From: Liberibacter crescens BT-1
GTDB lineage: Bacteria > Pseudomonadota > Alphaproteobacteria > Rhizobiales > Rhizobiaceae
DNA length: 64,000 nucleotides
Assembly (NCBI RefSeq): GCF_000325745.1
Contig: NC_019907.1
Coordinates: 1,398,501-1,462,500 of the forward strand
Direction of reading: 5' to 3'
Both the position numbers and the translations under genes were made by a program. Positions 48,704 to 59,456 of the stretch are shown one piece after another. Position 1 is the first letter of the stretch. The number at the start of each line of letters is the position of its first letter. The notes beneath the pieces are model-generated. The model saw only the letters and a list, made by a program, of their open reading frames with translations, made no database searches and was not told the origin of the DNA.

Positions 48704-49411
48704 ATGCGATTAAATAATAAATTATCACTTATCACAGCTCTTTTAATATTTCTTGTTATTGTAAAAATAGAACCTGCTTTCTCAAAAAATACTTCCGATA
48801 ATATTCGAACAATTACTGTTATAGGAACAGGAGAAAGCTCCGTGAGCCCTGATATTGCCATTTTACATTTAACAGTAATCCGTCAAGAAAAATCTGTCAT
48901 AAAAGCAAGTAATCATGTTACAAAAACCACAAATTCATTTTTGGAAATGTTAAAAAATAAAGGTATTGATAAAAAAGAAATTACAAGCACGGATTTTTCT
49001 ATTGATCCCCTTTATAATGACAAGGGGATAATAACGGGGTATAATGTAAAGCATAGTCTAAAAGTTAATGTGTATGATATGAATGCTATTGGCGAAATAC
49101 TTGACCTTGGCATATCTCTTGGATTTAATTCTTCCTATGACATAGAATTTACCAATAAAAATATGTCAGATATTTTAAATGAAACCTACAAAAAAGCAGT
49201 AACTGCTGCCGTTAACAAGGCAAAACTTCTTACAGAAGCAGCAGGAGCTCATCTTATCAAGGTACGAGAAATACATGAGGTCAATGAATCTATTCCCCCT
49301 ATTTATAACTTGAGAACTCTCAGTGCCTCTCAGGACAGAGAACCTATGAAAATTAGCTCTGGACAATCTACTTATAGTAAAACAATACAAATCACTTTTG
49401 ATATTGACTAG
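48704..49411 (+). CDS. SIMPL domain (DUF541) periplasmic protein
   Basis: 235 residues: signal peptide (to about residue 27, EPAFSKN), then a SIMPL/YggE domain (TITVIGTGESSVSPDIAILHLTV; YKKAVTAAVNKAKLLTEAAGAHL; STYSKTIQITFDID at the end). Family members are periplasmic or secreted and linked to oxidative stress in some bacteria; no defined activity. Single gene. Confidence 0.85.
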   Translation: MRLNNKLSLITALLIFLVIVKIEPAFSKNTSDNIRTITVIGTGESSVSPDIAILHLTVIRQEKSVIKASNHVTKTTNSFLEMLKNKGIDKKEITSTDFSIDPLYNDKGIITGYNVKHSLKVNVYDMNAIGEILDLGISLGFNSSYDIEFTNKNMSDILNETYKKAVTAAVNKAKLLTEAAGAHLIKVREIHEVNESIPPIYNLRTLSASQDREPMKISSGQSTYSKTIQITFDID

Positions 49412-49502
49412 AAGTCTTATTATTAGCCAAGCTCAAGTTATTCTTTTTAAAAGAGATTTTCTATAAAAAACCTTGAGCTATTAAGACTTAATATTTATTA
49501 TA

Positions 49503-51503
49503 TTAACTATCTAAAAAGCTCCTCAACTTCTTTGAACGACTAGGATGCTTAAGCTTACGAAGTGCTTTTGCTTCAATTTGACGAATCCGTTCACGCGTAA
49601 CAGAAAACTGCTGTCCAACCTCTTCAAGAGTATGATCAGTATTCATTCCAATACCAAAACGCATACGCAACACCCTCTCTTCTCTTGGTGTCAAAGAAGC
49701 AAGAACTAAAGTAGTGGTTTCTCGTAAATTAGATTGAATAGCTGCATCTATTGGAGAAATGGCATTTTTATCTTCTATAAAATCACCAAGATGCGAATCC
49801 TCTTCATCACCTACAGGTGTTTCTAAAGAAATTGGCTCCTTGGCAATTTTAAGAACCTTACGAACTTTTTCCAATGGCATTATAAGCTTTTCTGCCAATT
49901 CATCAGGTGTTGGTTCACGACCAATTTCATTTAACATTTGACGAGAAGTTCGAACAATTTTATTTATGGTTTCAATCATATGCACAGGAATTCTGATTGT
50001 ACGAGAATGATCTGCTATAGCACGGGTAACAGCTTGCCTGATCCACCACATTGCATAAGTTGAAAATTTATATCCACGCTTATATTCAAACTTATCAACA
50101 GCCTTCATGAGACCAATATTACCTTCTTGAATGAGGTCAAGAAATTGCAATCCTCGATTTGAATATTTTTTAGCAACACATATAACAAGACGTAAATTGG
50201 CCTCAACCATTTCTTTTTTGGCAATATTTGCCTCACGTTCACCCTTCTTAACCATAGAAACGATACAACGAAACTCAGATATTGATATACCCGTCTCAGA
50301 GGCCAATCCTTGAATTTCATTTCTTATTCTCTTTATAGATTCTCTTTCACTATTAACAAAATATTTCCATTTATTATCAGAAAATTTTTCTATGTAATCT
50401 ATCCAGTCTTTATCGAGTTCAAAACCTTGATAATTTTTTAAAAAAACTTCCCGGACAATACCATAAGACTCAGCTAATCTTAAGAGATTACCTTCATTAT
50501 ACATAAGCCTTTTTGAGATATCGTAAAGTTGTTCAACTAATATATCAATACGATTTTGATGAAGAGAAAGTGATTTGACTGCTCTTATTAATTCATTTTT
50601 CAATTCTTTATGTTTTTGTAAAAATGAAACTTCACTATTTTTATCCTTAGATTGCTCGTCTTGAAGTTCACATAAATACCTATAAGTATCAGCAATTTGA
50701 TCAAGAGTAATCATAATCTGTGGACGCAATTCAGCTTCTATAGCAGAAAGAGAAAGATTGGTATCTTCCTCCTCCTCCTCATCATCATCCAAGATTATTC
50801 CCTCACCACCGACATTGGTTATATCGTCATCATCATTTGCACGATTTTTAAGAATATTTTCTTTCTCTCCAACAACACGGCGATCATTTTCAATATCATC
50901 TATGTTTTGAAATTGTGGAGCCACTTTGGCTTCCGGGCCAGCATAAGTTGCCTCAAGATCTATAACTTCTCTTAATAAAGTAGAACCTTCGTTTAATTCA
51001 TCTCTCCAGATAATGAGTGCCTGAAATGTAAGAGGACTTTCACATAAACCAGCGATCATTGTTTCACGACCTGCTTCAATACGCTTAGCTATTGCAATTT
51101 CGCCTTCACGTGATAATAGCTCTACAGCTCCCATCTCTCGCAAATACATCCGAACAGGATCATCAATACGATCAGAAGAATCCTTTCGCTTCTGAATTGC
51201 TAAAACAGAACCATTACCACTTACTTCTAATGCATCTTCCCCTGACGTTTCTTCTGCATCTTCATCCTCAATAACACTGATACCCATCTCAGATAATATC
51301 ACCATTGTATCTTCAATTTGCTCAGAGTTTACTTCATCAGAAGGAAGAACGGCATTTAACTCATCTATTGTTACATAACCACGCTGTTTTGCGAGTTTAA
51401 TCATTTTTTTTACGGCATCATCAGAAAAATCAAGAATCGGATTCTCTGTATCGACTTCGTTGTCAATTTCAGTTGCTTCATTACCTTTTATATTTGTTGC
51501 CAT
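49503..51503 (-). CDS. rpoD: RNA polymerase primary sigma factor RpoD
   Basis: Housekeeping sigma-70. 666 residues: region 1.1 (about 25-80), region 1.2 [22 protein letters not shown], a non-conserved acidic insert with [11 protein letters not shown], region 2 [22 protein letters not shown] and [16 protein letters not shown], region 3 [15 protein letters not shown], and region 4 [14 protein letters not shown] plus [17 protein letters not shown]. Intact. Confidence 0.97.
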   Translation of the reverse strand: MATNIKGNEATEIDNEVDTENPILDFSDDAVKKMIKLAKQRGYVTIDELNAVLPSDEVNSEQIEDTMVILSEMGISVIEDEDAEETSGEDALEVSGNGSVLAIQKRKDSSDRIDDPVRMYLREMGAVELLSREGEIAIAKRIEAGRETMIAGLCESPLTFQALIIWRDELNEGSTLLREVIDLEATYAGPEAKVAPQFQNIDDIENDRRVVGEKENILKNRANDDDDITNVGGEGIILDDDEEEEEDTNLSLSAIEAELRPQIMITLDQIADTYRYLCELQDEQSKDKNSEVSFLQKHKELKNELIRAVKSLSLHQNRIDILVEQLYDISKRLMYNEGNLLRLAESYGIVREVFLKNYQGFELDKDWIDYIEKFSDNKWKYFVNSERESIKRIRNEIQGLASETGISISEFRCIVSMVKKGEREANIAKKEMVEANLRLVICVAKKYSNRGLQFLDLIQEGNIGLMKAVDKFEYKRGYKFSTYAMWWIRQAVTRAIADHSRTIRIPVHMIETINKIVRTSRQMLNEIGREPTPDELAEKLIMPLEKVRKVLKIAKEPISLETPVGDEEDSHLGDFIEDKNAISPIDAAIQSNLRETTTLVLASLTPREERVLRMRFGIGMNTDHTLEEVGQQFSVTRERIRQIEAKALRKLKHPSRSKKLRSFLDS

Positions 51504-51914
51504 TGATTTTTCTATTTCCCTTGGTACTTTTTCAAGATCTAAGTTGGTTCAGGCTATTAAAAACTCAATCTCAATCAATATTCATGTAAACCTTACACAA
51601 CTATCATGATACAATCACTAAAATAAACCCTGAATAAAATATTTCAAACAAAACAAGCTCAAACAATAAATCTTTAAAAGTTTTACTTTCAAAAACATAC
51701 TCACGGTCTAAAAGTATATCTAAGAATTCCTATTAATATAACAAGAGTTATTCTCTAAAAGAGAAGATGCTTTTTTATCAAAAAATTCAGCTATATAGCT
51801 CCTTTTCTTACGTTAATTATAATAGAGTAAATACTCTCACAAAAAACTCTATACTGATTGCTATCATGTTATTTAATATTAACCTTAATCTATCATCTCT
51901 GAGGAGATTCAAAC
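51504..51914. other. divergent intergenic region between rpoD and the quinone oxidoreductase gene
   Basis: About 410 bases, AT-rich. A small hairpin TTCTCTAAAAGAGAA lies near 51750. No ORF with family similarity. Expected to hold the promoters of both flanking genes; a TCTGAGGAG ribosome site precedes the gene on the right. Confidence 0.45.
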
Positions 51915-52913
51915 ATGCATCTTCCTAAAAAAATGCGTTACGTTAACCTTTCAGAATCTGGACCACCAGAAGTCATGTTTATTACCACCGGTCCTTTACC
52001 TCAACCAAATCAAGAAGAAGTCCTTATCAAAGTTCATGCTGCAGGAATTAATAGACCAGATATTTTCCAGCGAAAAGGAGAATATCCTGCTCCTAAAAAC
52101 TCTAGTCCTATATTAGGACTTGAAGTGGCTGGTGAAATTGTAAGTATAGGAAGTGACGTCTATGACTATAAAATCGGAGATAAAGTATGTGCTCTCACCA
52201 ATGGTGGTGGTTACGCTGAATATTGTGCGGTTCCAGAAAGCCAAATTCTACGTTTCCCGATTGGACATGATTCAGTTAAAGCAGCAAGTTTACCTGAAAC
52301 TTTTTTTACTGTGTGGGCAAATCTTTTCCAAATTGCAAAATTGAAACCAGGACAAAATATTCTCATTCATGGAGGAACAAGTGGAATAGGAGTATCTGCA
52401 ATTCAATTAGCCTCAGCTTTTGGAGCTGAAATCTATGCTACCGCAGGATCAGAAGAGAAATGTTCTGCATGTATAGAACTTGGTGCAAAACGTGCTATTA
52501 ACTATCGTATCGAAGATTTCTATGATGTTGTATCCAAAGAAACTAATCAGCGAGGTGTCAATATTATTCTTGATATGATAGGCGCTGAATATTTAAGCAG
52601 ACATGTAAGTTTGCTTTCTAAGAATGGATATCTTATATTTATCTCTTTTTTAGGGGGTAGAATGATCAATAATTTAGATTTAATGCCTATTATGCTTAAA
52701 CAACTTACCATAACAGGTTCTACTATGCGTCGTCGATCTGCTCTTGAGAAAAAAAATATCCGTGATGAATTGTTAAAAAATGTTTGGCCTCTTTTAGATT
52801 ATGAATACATTAAACCCATCATATCTACTGTTCTGCCTATAGAGCAAGTTGTTGATGCACACAGAATTCTTGAGACTTCTAACCATATCGGTAAAATTAT
52901 TCTTACTCTTTAA
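51915..52913 (+). CDS. NAD(P)H-quinone oxidoreductase, zinc-free MDR family
   Basis: 332 residues of the quinone-oxidoreductase branch of medium-chain dehydrogenases. N-terminal GroES-like domain (HAAGINRPDIFQRKGEYPAP; LGLEVAGEIVSIG), then Rossmann fold with ILIHGGTSGIGVSAIQLA. Catalytic zinc ligands are absent, as expected for this branch. Reduces quinones or similar enones with NADPH; physiological substrate unknown. Confidence 0.88.
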   Translation: MHLPKKMRYVNLSESGPPEVMFITTGPLPQPNQEEVLIKVHAAGINRPDIFQRKGEYPAPKNSSPILGLEVAGEIVSIGSDVYDYKIGDKVCALTNGGGYAEYCAVPESQILRFPIGHDSVKAASLPETFFTVWANLFQIAKLKPGQNILIHGGTSGIGVSAIQLASAFGAEIYATAGSEEKCSACIELGAKRAINYRIEDFYDVVSKETNQRGVNIILDMIGAEYLSRHVSLLSKNGYLIFISFLGGRMINNLDLMPIMLKQLTITGSTMRRRSALEKKNIRDELLKNVWPLLDYEYIKPIISTVLPIEQVVDAHRILETSNHIGKIILTL

Positions 52914-52991
52914 TAAAGATAGACACAAAGATCATTCTAAACCTTATCCATTAAGCTCCTTCGAATGAGGATATAATAATATTAAAGATAT

Positions 52992-55900
52992 TTATTTTGT
53001 TAATTCATCATTCTGATCAAACGGTTTAATACGAAACAACACCACATACAAAGCAGGGAAAAATGTTAATGTTAACAATGTTCCTGATATTATTCCACCT
53101 ATCATAGCGTAAGCCATAGGCATCCAAAAAATATCACGCGTAATAGGTAGCAAACCTAAACTAGCAGCAGCAGCAGTTAGAAAAATTGGCCTCACACGGT
53201 GTTCTACAGCTTCACGTACAGCTACCCAGGGATTTACTCCCTGAGAACGAAGTTTTTCAATCTGAACTACAAGAATGACTGAATTACGAATTAAAATACC
53301 TATAAGTGCCAAAATTCCTAAAATAGCTACAAAACCGAGAGGCTTTCCAAAAAGCAACAATGCAATAACAACACCTATAATAGCTAAAGGAGCTACCGAA
53401 AAAACTAAAAATAACTGTGAGAAGCTCTCTAATTGAATCATCAGAATCGTTACCATAATAATTAACATCCATGGAACAACTCTTATTATAGGTTCTTGGC
53501 TTTCTTTACTAGATTCACCTACTCCACCAACCTCTAAGGTAAAGCCTGAAGGTAATTTGTTCTGAAAAGTTTTTACTTCTTCTCCTATCTGCTTTAAGAT
53601 AGTATCTGGCAATGTTGAATCTATAACTCCGGCTGAAATGGATATAGTGGGAATACGGTTACGACGCCATATAGATATTGGCTCAACTCCATATTTAATA
53701 TTAGCAATAGATCCTAATGCCACAGGCTCACCTGTTGGAGTAGATAATTGAAGGTCTTTTAAAGTATCAAGGGTAATACGTTCACTTTTTACAGAACGCA
53801 CATTGACATCAATTAAATAAATATCATCACTAACTTTTGTAATGATTTTACCAGTTGTAATATTATTTATAGCATCAGAGACATCCGAAGAAGTAATATT
53901 TAACAATCGTGCCTTATCCTGTAAGATATCTACTTCGACAACACGCTCAGGCTCCATCCAATCATAAACCACTTTACCAATATGAGGATTCCTTGATATT
54001 ATATTTGATAAGTTTCTCGCTAATTTACGCAATAAATCAACATTTTCTCCAGAAATTCTATACACTATAGGCCGGCCAGAAGGAGGCCCTACATCTAATA
54101 ATTTCACAAATACATCACTAGAAAAAAAATCTTTCTTCAAGTAATTATCTAATTCTCGTTTTAAACGATCACGCGCTTCTAAGGTTTTAGGAATTATAAT
54201 TGTTTGTCCAACATAAGAACTGTTAAATTTTGTATCGAAAGACAATACAAACCGTACTCCACCACGACCAATATAACTATAATAGATCTCTATGTCTGGA
54301 TTTCCTTCAAGCTTTTCATGCTCTAGACGAGAAATTTGTTTTTCTGTCTCAGATATTGAAGAATTTTGTGGCAAAGTCCAGTCAATAATTAATTCCTTTC
54401 TTTCTGTAGCAGGAAAAAACTGATTCTGGACAAACTGAAAACAAAACAATGACCCTAAAAAAATAACTATCGTAACACCTATAGTCAGGTAACAATGACG
54501 AATGGATAATTCAACAATACGGGAAAAAATTATATGAAAAAATGTTTTATTGCGATGGTGATTTTTTATGGTTTCAGGAAGGAATATCACTCCTAATAAT
54601 GGAGTAAATACCACCGCAACCGCCCATGACAACAATAATGACACCGCTAAAACAAAAAAGAGACTAAACGTAAATTCTCCAGCCGCAGAGTCATTAAAAC
54701 TGATAGGGATAAAACCTGCTACAGTCACCAACGTACCAGTTAACATAGAAAAAGCTGTAGAATTATACATATGCGCAACTGCTTTATGTAATTTATCACC
54801 TGCTTCCATTCGAGCTATCATCATTTCAACTGCAATCATGGCATCATCTACAAGTAAACCCAATGCAATAATTAATGCCCCTAATGAGATGCGTTGTAGT
54901 GTAATGCCAAAATAATCCATTATTACAAATGTAATAGAAAGTGTTAAGGGTATAGAAAATGCTACAACCAAACCGGCTCTTAAACCAAGACTAAAAAAAG
55001 AAATTATGAGCACAATTATTACCGCTTCAAATAATGATCTGGTAAATTTAGCATCTGCATCTTCTATAACTTGAGATTGATTAGCAATAAGATGGAAGTT
55101 AACCCCAATGGGTAGCTTTGATTCTTCAATTTTTCTCATAGAGTCTTTAATAATTTTACCTAAAACAATCTGGTTAGCTCCTGCCTTTGCACTAATAGCC
55201 AATGCAATAGCTGGACGGCCACCAAATCGAAAAAGAGAAGAAGGAGGATCCGTATATCCACGAGAAATTTGAGCAATATCCGTTAATCGGAAAAATTGAT
55301 TATTAATATTTAAATTAATATTACGTAAGCTTTCTTCAGAAGAAAACTTCCCAGATACACGTATTGCAATACGTTCTGGGCCTATTTCCATGAAAGATAA
55401 CGGAGTTACAGCATTCTGTTTTTGAATCGTTGATATCAATATTTGCTTATCAAGCCCAAGTAAAGCAAGCTTACGAGAAGAAAATTCTAGAAAGATTACC
55501 TCGTCACGTGCACCTATTATTTCTACCTTACCAATATCTTTTATACGCAAAATATCATTACGTACAACCTCAACGTAATCACGCAACTGCCTTTCACTTA
55601 ACCCATCTCCTGTAAAAGCATAAATATTGCCAAAAACATCACCATATTGATCATTAAAAACAGGATCAAGAACCCCTGGAGGAAATTCATGTCGAATATC
55701 CCCTATCATATTACGTATTTTAAACCAATAATTTTGTACATTAGATGGTTTTACATTAGGCTTAAGTTCTACAAAAACAACAGTTCCTCCTGCTTTTGTC
55801 AAAGAACGGGTATTTTTTAAAACATCTAATTCTTCTAATTTACGCTCAATCCTTTCTGTAACCTGTTTCAAGGTATCTTCAATAGATGCACCTGGCCATT

Positions 55901-56057
55901 GTGCAGAAATTGCCATTATTTTTATAGTAAATGATGGATCTTCCTCACGTCCGAGATTATTATAAGACTTAGCTCCTGTAATAAAAAAAATAATCATAAA
56001 GTAGATAAAGAGAGAACGATGTTCGAGCACCCAAGAAGAAATATTAAATTTTTTCAT
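52992..56057 (-). CDS. RND efflux transporter permease
   Basis: Inner-membrane proton-driven pump of the AcrB/MdtB superfamily. 1021 residues with the duplicated plan of one plus five plus six membrane helices and two large periplasmic loops. Motif region GALIIALGLLVDDAMIAVEMM carries the proton-relay Asp pair; RVRPIFLTAAAASLGLLPI and MPMAYAMIGGIISGTLLTL near the end are typical. Overlaps its adaptor gene by 4 bases. No outer-membrane TolC gene is adjacent. Confidence 0.92.
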   Translation of the reverse strand: MKKFNISSWVLEHRSLFIYFMIIFFITGAKSYNNLGREEDPSFTIKIMAISAQWPGASIEDTLKQVTERIERKLEELDVLKNTRSLTKAGGTVVFVELKPNVKPSNVQNYWFKIRNMIGDIRHEFPPGVLDPVFNDQYGDVFGNIYAFTGDGLSERQLRDYVEVVRNDILRIKDIGKVEIIGARDEVIFLEFSSRKLALLGLDKQILISTIQKQNAVTPLSFMEIGPERIAIRVSGKFSSEESLRNINLNINNQFFRLTDIAQISRGYTDPPSSLFRFGGRPAIALAISAKAGANQIVLGKIIKDSMRKIEESKLPIGVNFHLIANQSQVIEDADAKFTRSLFEAVIIVLIISFFSLGLRAGLVVAFSIPLTLSITFVIMDYFGITLQRISLGALIIALGLLVDDAMIAVEMMIARMEAGDKLHKAVAHMYNSTAFSMLTGTLVTVAGFIPISFNDSAAGEFTFSLFFVLAVSLLLSWAVAVVFTPLLGVIFLPETIKNHHRNKTFFHIIFSRIVELSIRHCYLTIGVTIVIFLGSLFCFQFVQNQFFPATERKELIIDWTLPQNSSISETEKQISRLEHEKLEGNPDIEIYYSYIGRGGVRFVLSFDTKFNSSYVGQTIIIPKTLEARDRLKRELDNYLKKDFFSSDVFVKLLDVGPPSGRPIVYRISGENVDLLRKLARNLSNIISRNPHIGKVVYDWMEPERVVEVDILQDKARLLNITSSDVSDAINNITTGKIITKVSDDIYLIDVNVRSVKSERITLDTLKDLQLSTPTGEPVALGSIANIKYGVEPISIWRRNRIPTISISAGVIDSTLPDTILKQIGEEVKTFQNKLPSGFTLEVGGVGESSKESQEPIIRVVPWMLIIMVTILMIQLESFSQLFLVFSVAPLAIIGVVIALLLFGKPLGFVAILGILALIGILIRNSVILVVQIEKLRSQGVNPWVAVREAVEHRVRPIFLTAAAASLGLLPITRDIFWMPMAYAMIGGIISGTLLTLTFFPALYVVLFRIKPFDQNDELTK

Positions 56058-57124
56058 TCTCGTATCTCCTGATCTACATTAACTTTCTGTCCTTCAATCA
56101 AGGAATTAACACCAGCAACTACCACCTTAGTTCCGTATGAAATTCCAGAATTAACAATAAAACTGCTGCCTTGATATGAACTGATTTCCACAGGAAGTGC
56201 TTTGACAATCGAGTCTTTAATAATCCAAACAAAATTTTTATCATCCTTCTTTAAAAGTGCAGAAATTGGAAGCTGAATGCCCTGCAAAGAAGAATCAGAA
56301 AAAACCTTAGCTATAATTAAAGTTCCAATCTTAAAATCCAAAGGTGCGTTATCAATTGCAATATAGAAACGAATATTCCTTGTAAGGGAATCAACTTCTG
56401 GTGCAATTTTTCTTAATTGACCTTTAATGGAAAAAGAAGGATTGGTTTGCAAACTAACACTGAATTCGGTACCAATGGCTATATCACTTAACGTTATGGG
56501 AACATCAACAACAGCATCCCGAAATTGCTGTTTTGCAACAGTTACAATTTCTTGCCCAGGCATAACATTTTGATCAACTTCAGCAGAAACATTAATAACA
56601 ACTCCATCAAAAGGAGAAAAAAGTTTAGTAAACGAAAGTTGTTCTCTGATGTTAGTTAAAGCTGCTTCAGCTTTCATAACTTCAGATTGCATAGTCACTT
56701 TATCTTGTTGAGATTTATCAAAAACTGATTGGGATACAACTCCTATTTTGAATAACTTCTCTATTCTAAGAGCCATATTAAAAGCATTATTAGCGTTTGC
56801 TTTAGCTTTGATAAGACTTTCTTTTGCTGATCTCAGCTTTAATTCCATCTCTAAGGCTTCAATAGAAGCTAACTCTTCCCCTAATGTTACTCTGTCTCCT
56901 ACATCAACTTTACGACTAATCAATCGCCCTTCCAAAGGAAAACTGAGACGTGACTTTATATTAGGTTCAACAATACCTGAAAAATCAATACTTCTCTCAG
57001 AATAAGCTCCTGCAACAACAGTCATAACCTTTCTAGGTTTAGGCTTTTCATTACCTTCTTCATTAGAACACGAAGATATAAAAGCAATTAAAAAATAAAT
57101 CATAAGAAAGGTGTAACGAGTCAC
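56054..57124 (-). CDS. RND efflux periplasmic adaptor subunit (second of two)
   Basis: Membrane-fusion protein linking the pump to an outer-membrane channel. 356 residues, lipoprotein signal (LIAFISSCSNEE), barrel-sandwich half LEGRLISRKVDVGDRVTLGEELASIE, coiled-coil hairpin (about 95-160), then LFSPFDGVVINVSAEVDQNVMPGQ. A paralogous adaptor gene lies immediately upstream; two different adaptors with one permease suggest a heteromeric adaptor ring or division of work. Confidence 0.9.
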   Translation of the reverse strand: MTRYTFLMIYFLIAFISSCSNEEGNEKPKPRKVMTVVAGAYSERSIDFSGIVEPNIKSRLSFPLEGRLISRKVDVGDRVTLGEELASIEALEMELKLRSAKESLIKAKANANNAFNMALRIEKLFKIGVVSQSVFDKSQQDKVTMQSEVMKAEAALTNIREQLSFTKLFSPFDGVVINVSAEVDQNVMPGQEIVTVAKQQFRDAVVDVPITLSDIAIGTEFSVSLQTNPSFSIKGQLRKIAPEVDSLTRNIRFYIAIDNAPLDFKIGTLIIAKVFSDSSLQGIQLPISALLKKDDKNFVWIIKDSIVKALPVEISSYQGSSFIVNSGISYGTKVVVAGVNSLIEGQKVNVDQEIRE

Positions 57125-58233
57125 GATTTCTTCTCCGTAAAAGATACAACCTGTCCTGATTGCAGAAATTGCACTCCTTCAACAACAACGAGCTGTCCCT
57201 CTTTTAGATTACCTGAAACAAGAACATCATTATTATCATACGATGATACAACTATAGGCATTAAACTTATAGCTCTCGTTTTAGGATCAACAATCCATAC
57301 TGCTGGTTTCTCATTAACATAATCTATTGCTTTCCAAGGTATCTTAATGACTTTTATCGGAGACAGATTTACAGTTACAATTACTGGATCACCAAGCTTT
57401 ACATAAAAAGGAAACTTATCTATAGCTACTTTTATCCTGACTCCACCTGTTTTTATTTCTACTATTGGTGAAACTTCTCTGATATATCCATCTACTTTTA
57501 ATTGAGGATTTTCTATTAAAGAAATTTGGACTTTTTCGTTTACTCTATATCTATAGGTGCCAATCAGTGATTCCTGCAATTGAAATACAACATCCCGAGG
57601 ACCATCATGAGCTAATGTAAAAATTGATTGGGCAGGTTGAACGACTTCCCCTACTTCTGCATTTCGAGCAGTAATTAATCCATTATTTATAGCGCGCAAT
57701 ACAGTATCAGAAACATTTTTTCTTGCTTCCTCAAGGTTAGCAATAGCTATCTTGTTATTGCTTTTTGCACTTTCAAATTGAGCTTCCGATTGATCATATT
57801 CACTGCGCGTGATTGACCCATTAACTAATAATTGCTGTTGTCGTTTAAACAGCAAACTTTCTTTTAAAAGCTGAGCCTCAGAAGCTTTTACACCGGCTTC
57901 AGCAGAAGCTACCTCAGAAACCTGTTGCACAGAATTTAATCTTGCCAATACATCTCCAACGTTAACATGAGAACCTATATCAACTAACCGTTCAATAATC
58001 CTCCCAGTAACAGAAAAAGACAGTTGACTTTGAACGCGTGCACGAATTTCTCCGGTTAACGATATTTTCTGGCTATACGATTCACTTTTAACCTTTTGCA
58101 CATAAACTAAATAATCATCCTTTTTTATATTCTGTTCTTTGTTGTCACAACCAAAAGAAGAAGCTATAAATATATAAACCAATAGCTTTATCAATATTTT
58201 TTTATGATCAATAAATTGCGAAAGATTTAACAT
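57121..58233 (-). CDS. RND efflux periplasmic adaptor subunit (first of two)
   Basis: 370 residues from ATG 58233, chosen because AAGGAAG lies just upstream; the open frame continues to 58287. Lipoprotein signal (FIASSFGCDN), lipoyl-like half SFSVTGRIIERLVDIGSHVNVGDVLARL, alpha hairpin (about 105-185), barrel domains. First gene of the three-gene RND operon; its stop overlaps the next start by 4 bases. Confidence 0.9.
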   Translation of the reverse strand: MLNLSQFIDHKKILIKLLVYIFIASSFGCDNKEQNIKKDDYLVYVQKVKSESYSQKISLTGEIRARVQSQLSFSVTGRIIERLVDIGSHVNVGDVLARLNSVQQVSEVASAEAGVKASEAQLLKESLLFKRQQQLLVNGSITRSEYDQSEAQFESAKSNNKIAIANLEEARKNVSDTVLRAINNGLITARNAEVGEVVQPAQSIFTLAHDGPRDVVFQLQESLIGTYRYRVNEKVQISLIENPQLKVDGYIREVSPIVEIKTGGVRIKVAIDKFPFYVKLGDPVIVTVNLSPIKVIKIPWKAIDYVNEKPAVWIVDPKTRAISLMPIVVSSYDNNDVLVSGNLKEGQLVVVEGVQFLQSGQVVSFTEKKS

Positions 58234-58287
58234 GTTCTTCCTTCGTACGCACTTTATTAAAAAAATTGTTTCACTTTGATCAATCAA

Positions 58288-58578
58288 ACATATAATAATA
58301 AATTATTGATATTTTTTATATAACTTAAATTAGAATTTTCTAAAAAGACAACAACATTAAAAAATGTTAATTACAAGAAAAAAGATATACCCCCCATTTA
58401 ATAAGCTAGAAAAACAAACAATTGAAACACTTATAACGAAAAATACTGGGCTAAAAACAGCTTATTCAAGTACAACTTCTTTATTAAAATTGTTTCTAAG
58501 AAGATCAATTAGGAAGGATTTTGACGACATGAGGATTATAAAAAATCTAAGTTATGCGATAGTAACCCTTTATGATTC
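58288..58578. other. region upstream of the RND operon with an unassigned frame
   Basis: A plus-strand open frame of 72 codons (58364-58582) starts with ATG but has no ribosome site; LKLFLRRSIRKDFDD is faintly reminiscent of an old transposase end but I cannot assign it. Otherwise AT-rich with no clear signal. Confidence 0.35.
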
Positions 58579-59007
58579 TTAGTTTAAGTTGTGTCTGATA
58601 GCGTGTAGAAATCGGTATTTTACCTGACCTTTGACTGTACGATCATAAGCCATATCAATACCTTTTATACCAATCTTTTCAATATCACAAGTGATATTAT
58701 GCTTACCGCAGAAATCAAGCATTTATTGTGTTTCAGGAATACCTCCAATTAATAATCCTACAAGACTACGACGAAGCAAAATCATTGTCATACCATTAAC
58801 AGCTTTCATTGCTTCAATAGCACCAAGAATCACCATTGTGCCATCACGCTTTAGCAACTTCATATAAGAATCGGCATCATGAGCAACTGGAATAGTGTTC
58901 AAGATGAAATCGAAGCTACCAGCATGCACAGCCATAAGTTACACATCATACGAAATAAGCGTCTCTTGTGCACTCTGTACTGCATATGCGAAAGATTTTA
59001 TAGGCAT
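58579..59007 (-). pseudogene. decayed zinc-type alcohol dehydrogenase (YahK-like)
   Basis: Starts MPIKSFAYAVQSAQ at 59007 with AGGAAAG upstream, reaches a stop after about 22 codons, then continues with the C-terminal third of a cinnamyl/YahK-type alcohol dehydrogenase: SFDFILNTIPVAHDADSY, LLKRDGTMVILGAIE, LIGGIPETQ, an in-frame TAA where Glu is expected, and MLDFCGKHNITCDIE to VKYRF. The zinc-binding and Rossmann core (some 200 residues) is deleted. Clearly dead. Confidence 0.88.
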
Positions 59008-59380
59008 TTTTCTTTCCTTTTATTCATGTTTTGTTCTCTTTCAAGTAATAATATTATAATAATTTATAGCCAGAAAATCTAGATATTCATCCAAGAGCTT
59101 AGATCAAATGATCTCCTAAGGAGAATTATTATCATTCAGAAGCCTTGCACAGTTATAGGCCACTTTATTTATAGACTTCCTTCGTGCGAAAATAAAAAGC
59201 ACCCAATAAATAAATATCTATTAAATATAACTTGCTCAGATATCATGTATTACCTAAATTTTTATTATTATTTTCTATGTATTTTCAAATACATATTGAT
59301 ATATATTATACTTATAGTATATGTTTACCTTGTAAGTTAACTTTCATAAATTGTTTAATTGTTTCAAAAAGGACAGAACT
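59008..59380. promoter_or_regulatory. upstream region of the peptide/ATPase cassette
   Basis: About 370 AT-rich bases between the dead dehydrogenase and the small peptide gene. A plausible plus-strand promoter lies near 59297-59325: TTGATA followed 16-17 bases later by TATATG, overlapping a short inverted repeat ATACT-TAT-AGTAT that could be an operator. The leader is then about 55 bases to the ATG at 59381. Confidence 0.45.
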
Positions 59381-59449
59381 ATGAAAAAGAAGATTGCATC
59401 TCTAAAACACTCAATTCGCACCACAACACCTTACTGTGGTACTGTCTAA
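59381..59449 (+). CDS. 22-residue peptide, possible precursor of a modified peptide
   Basis: Short gene with an excellent ribosome site (AAAAAGGA, 7 bases before ATG). Product: basic start MKKKIASLKHSIR followed by TTTPYCGTV, so a charged leader-like half and a short Thr/Pro/Tyr/Cys/Gly core. No family recognised. It is followed by a hairpin and then by a co-directional ATPase-TPR, exporter and DUF3088 genes. A ribosomally made, modified and exported peptide is an inference from layout; no modification enzyme of a known class is present. Confidence 0.55.
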   Translation: MKKKIASLKHSIRTTTPYCGTV

Positions 59450-59456
59450 AAAATAT

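Noticed and set aside
58364..58582. 72-codon open frame upstream of the RND operon
   Set aside because: No ribosome site and only a vague resemblance to a transposase end; not enough to call a gene.
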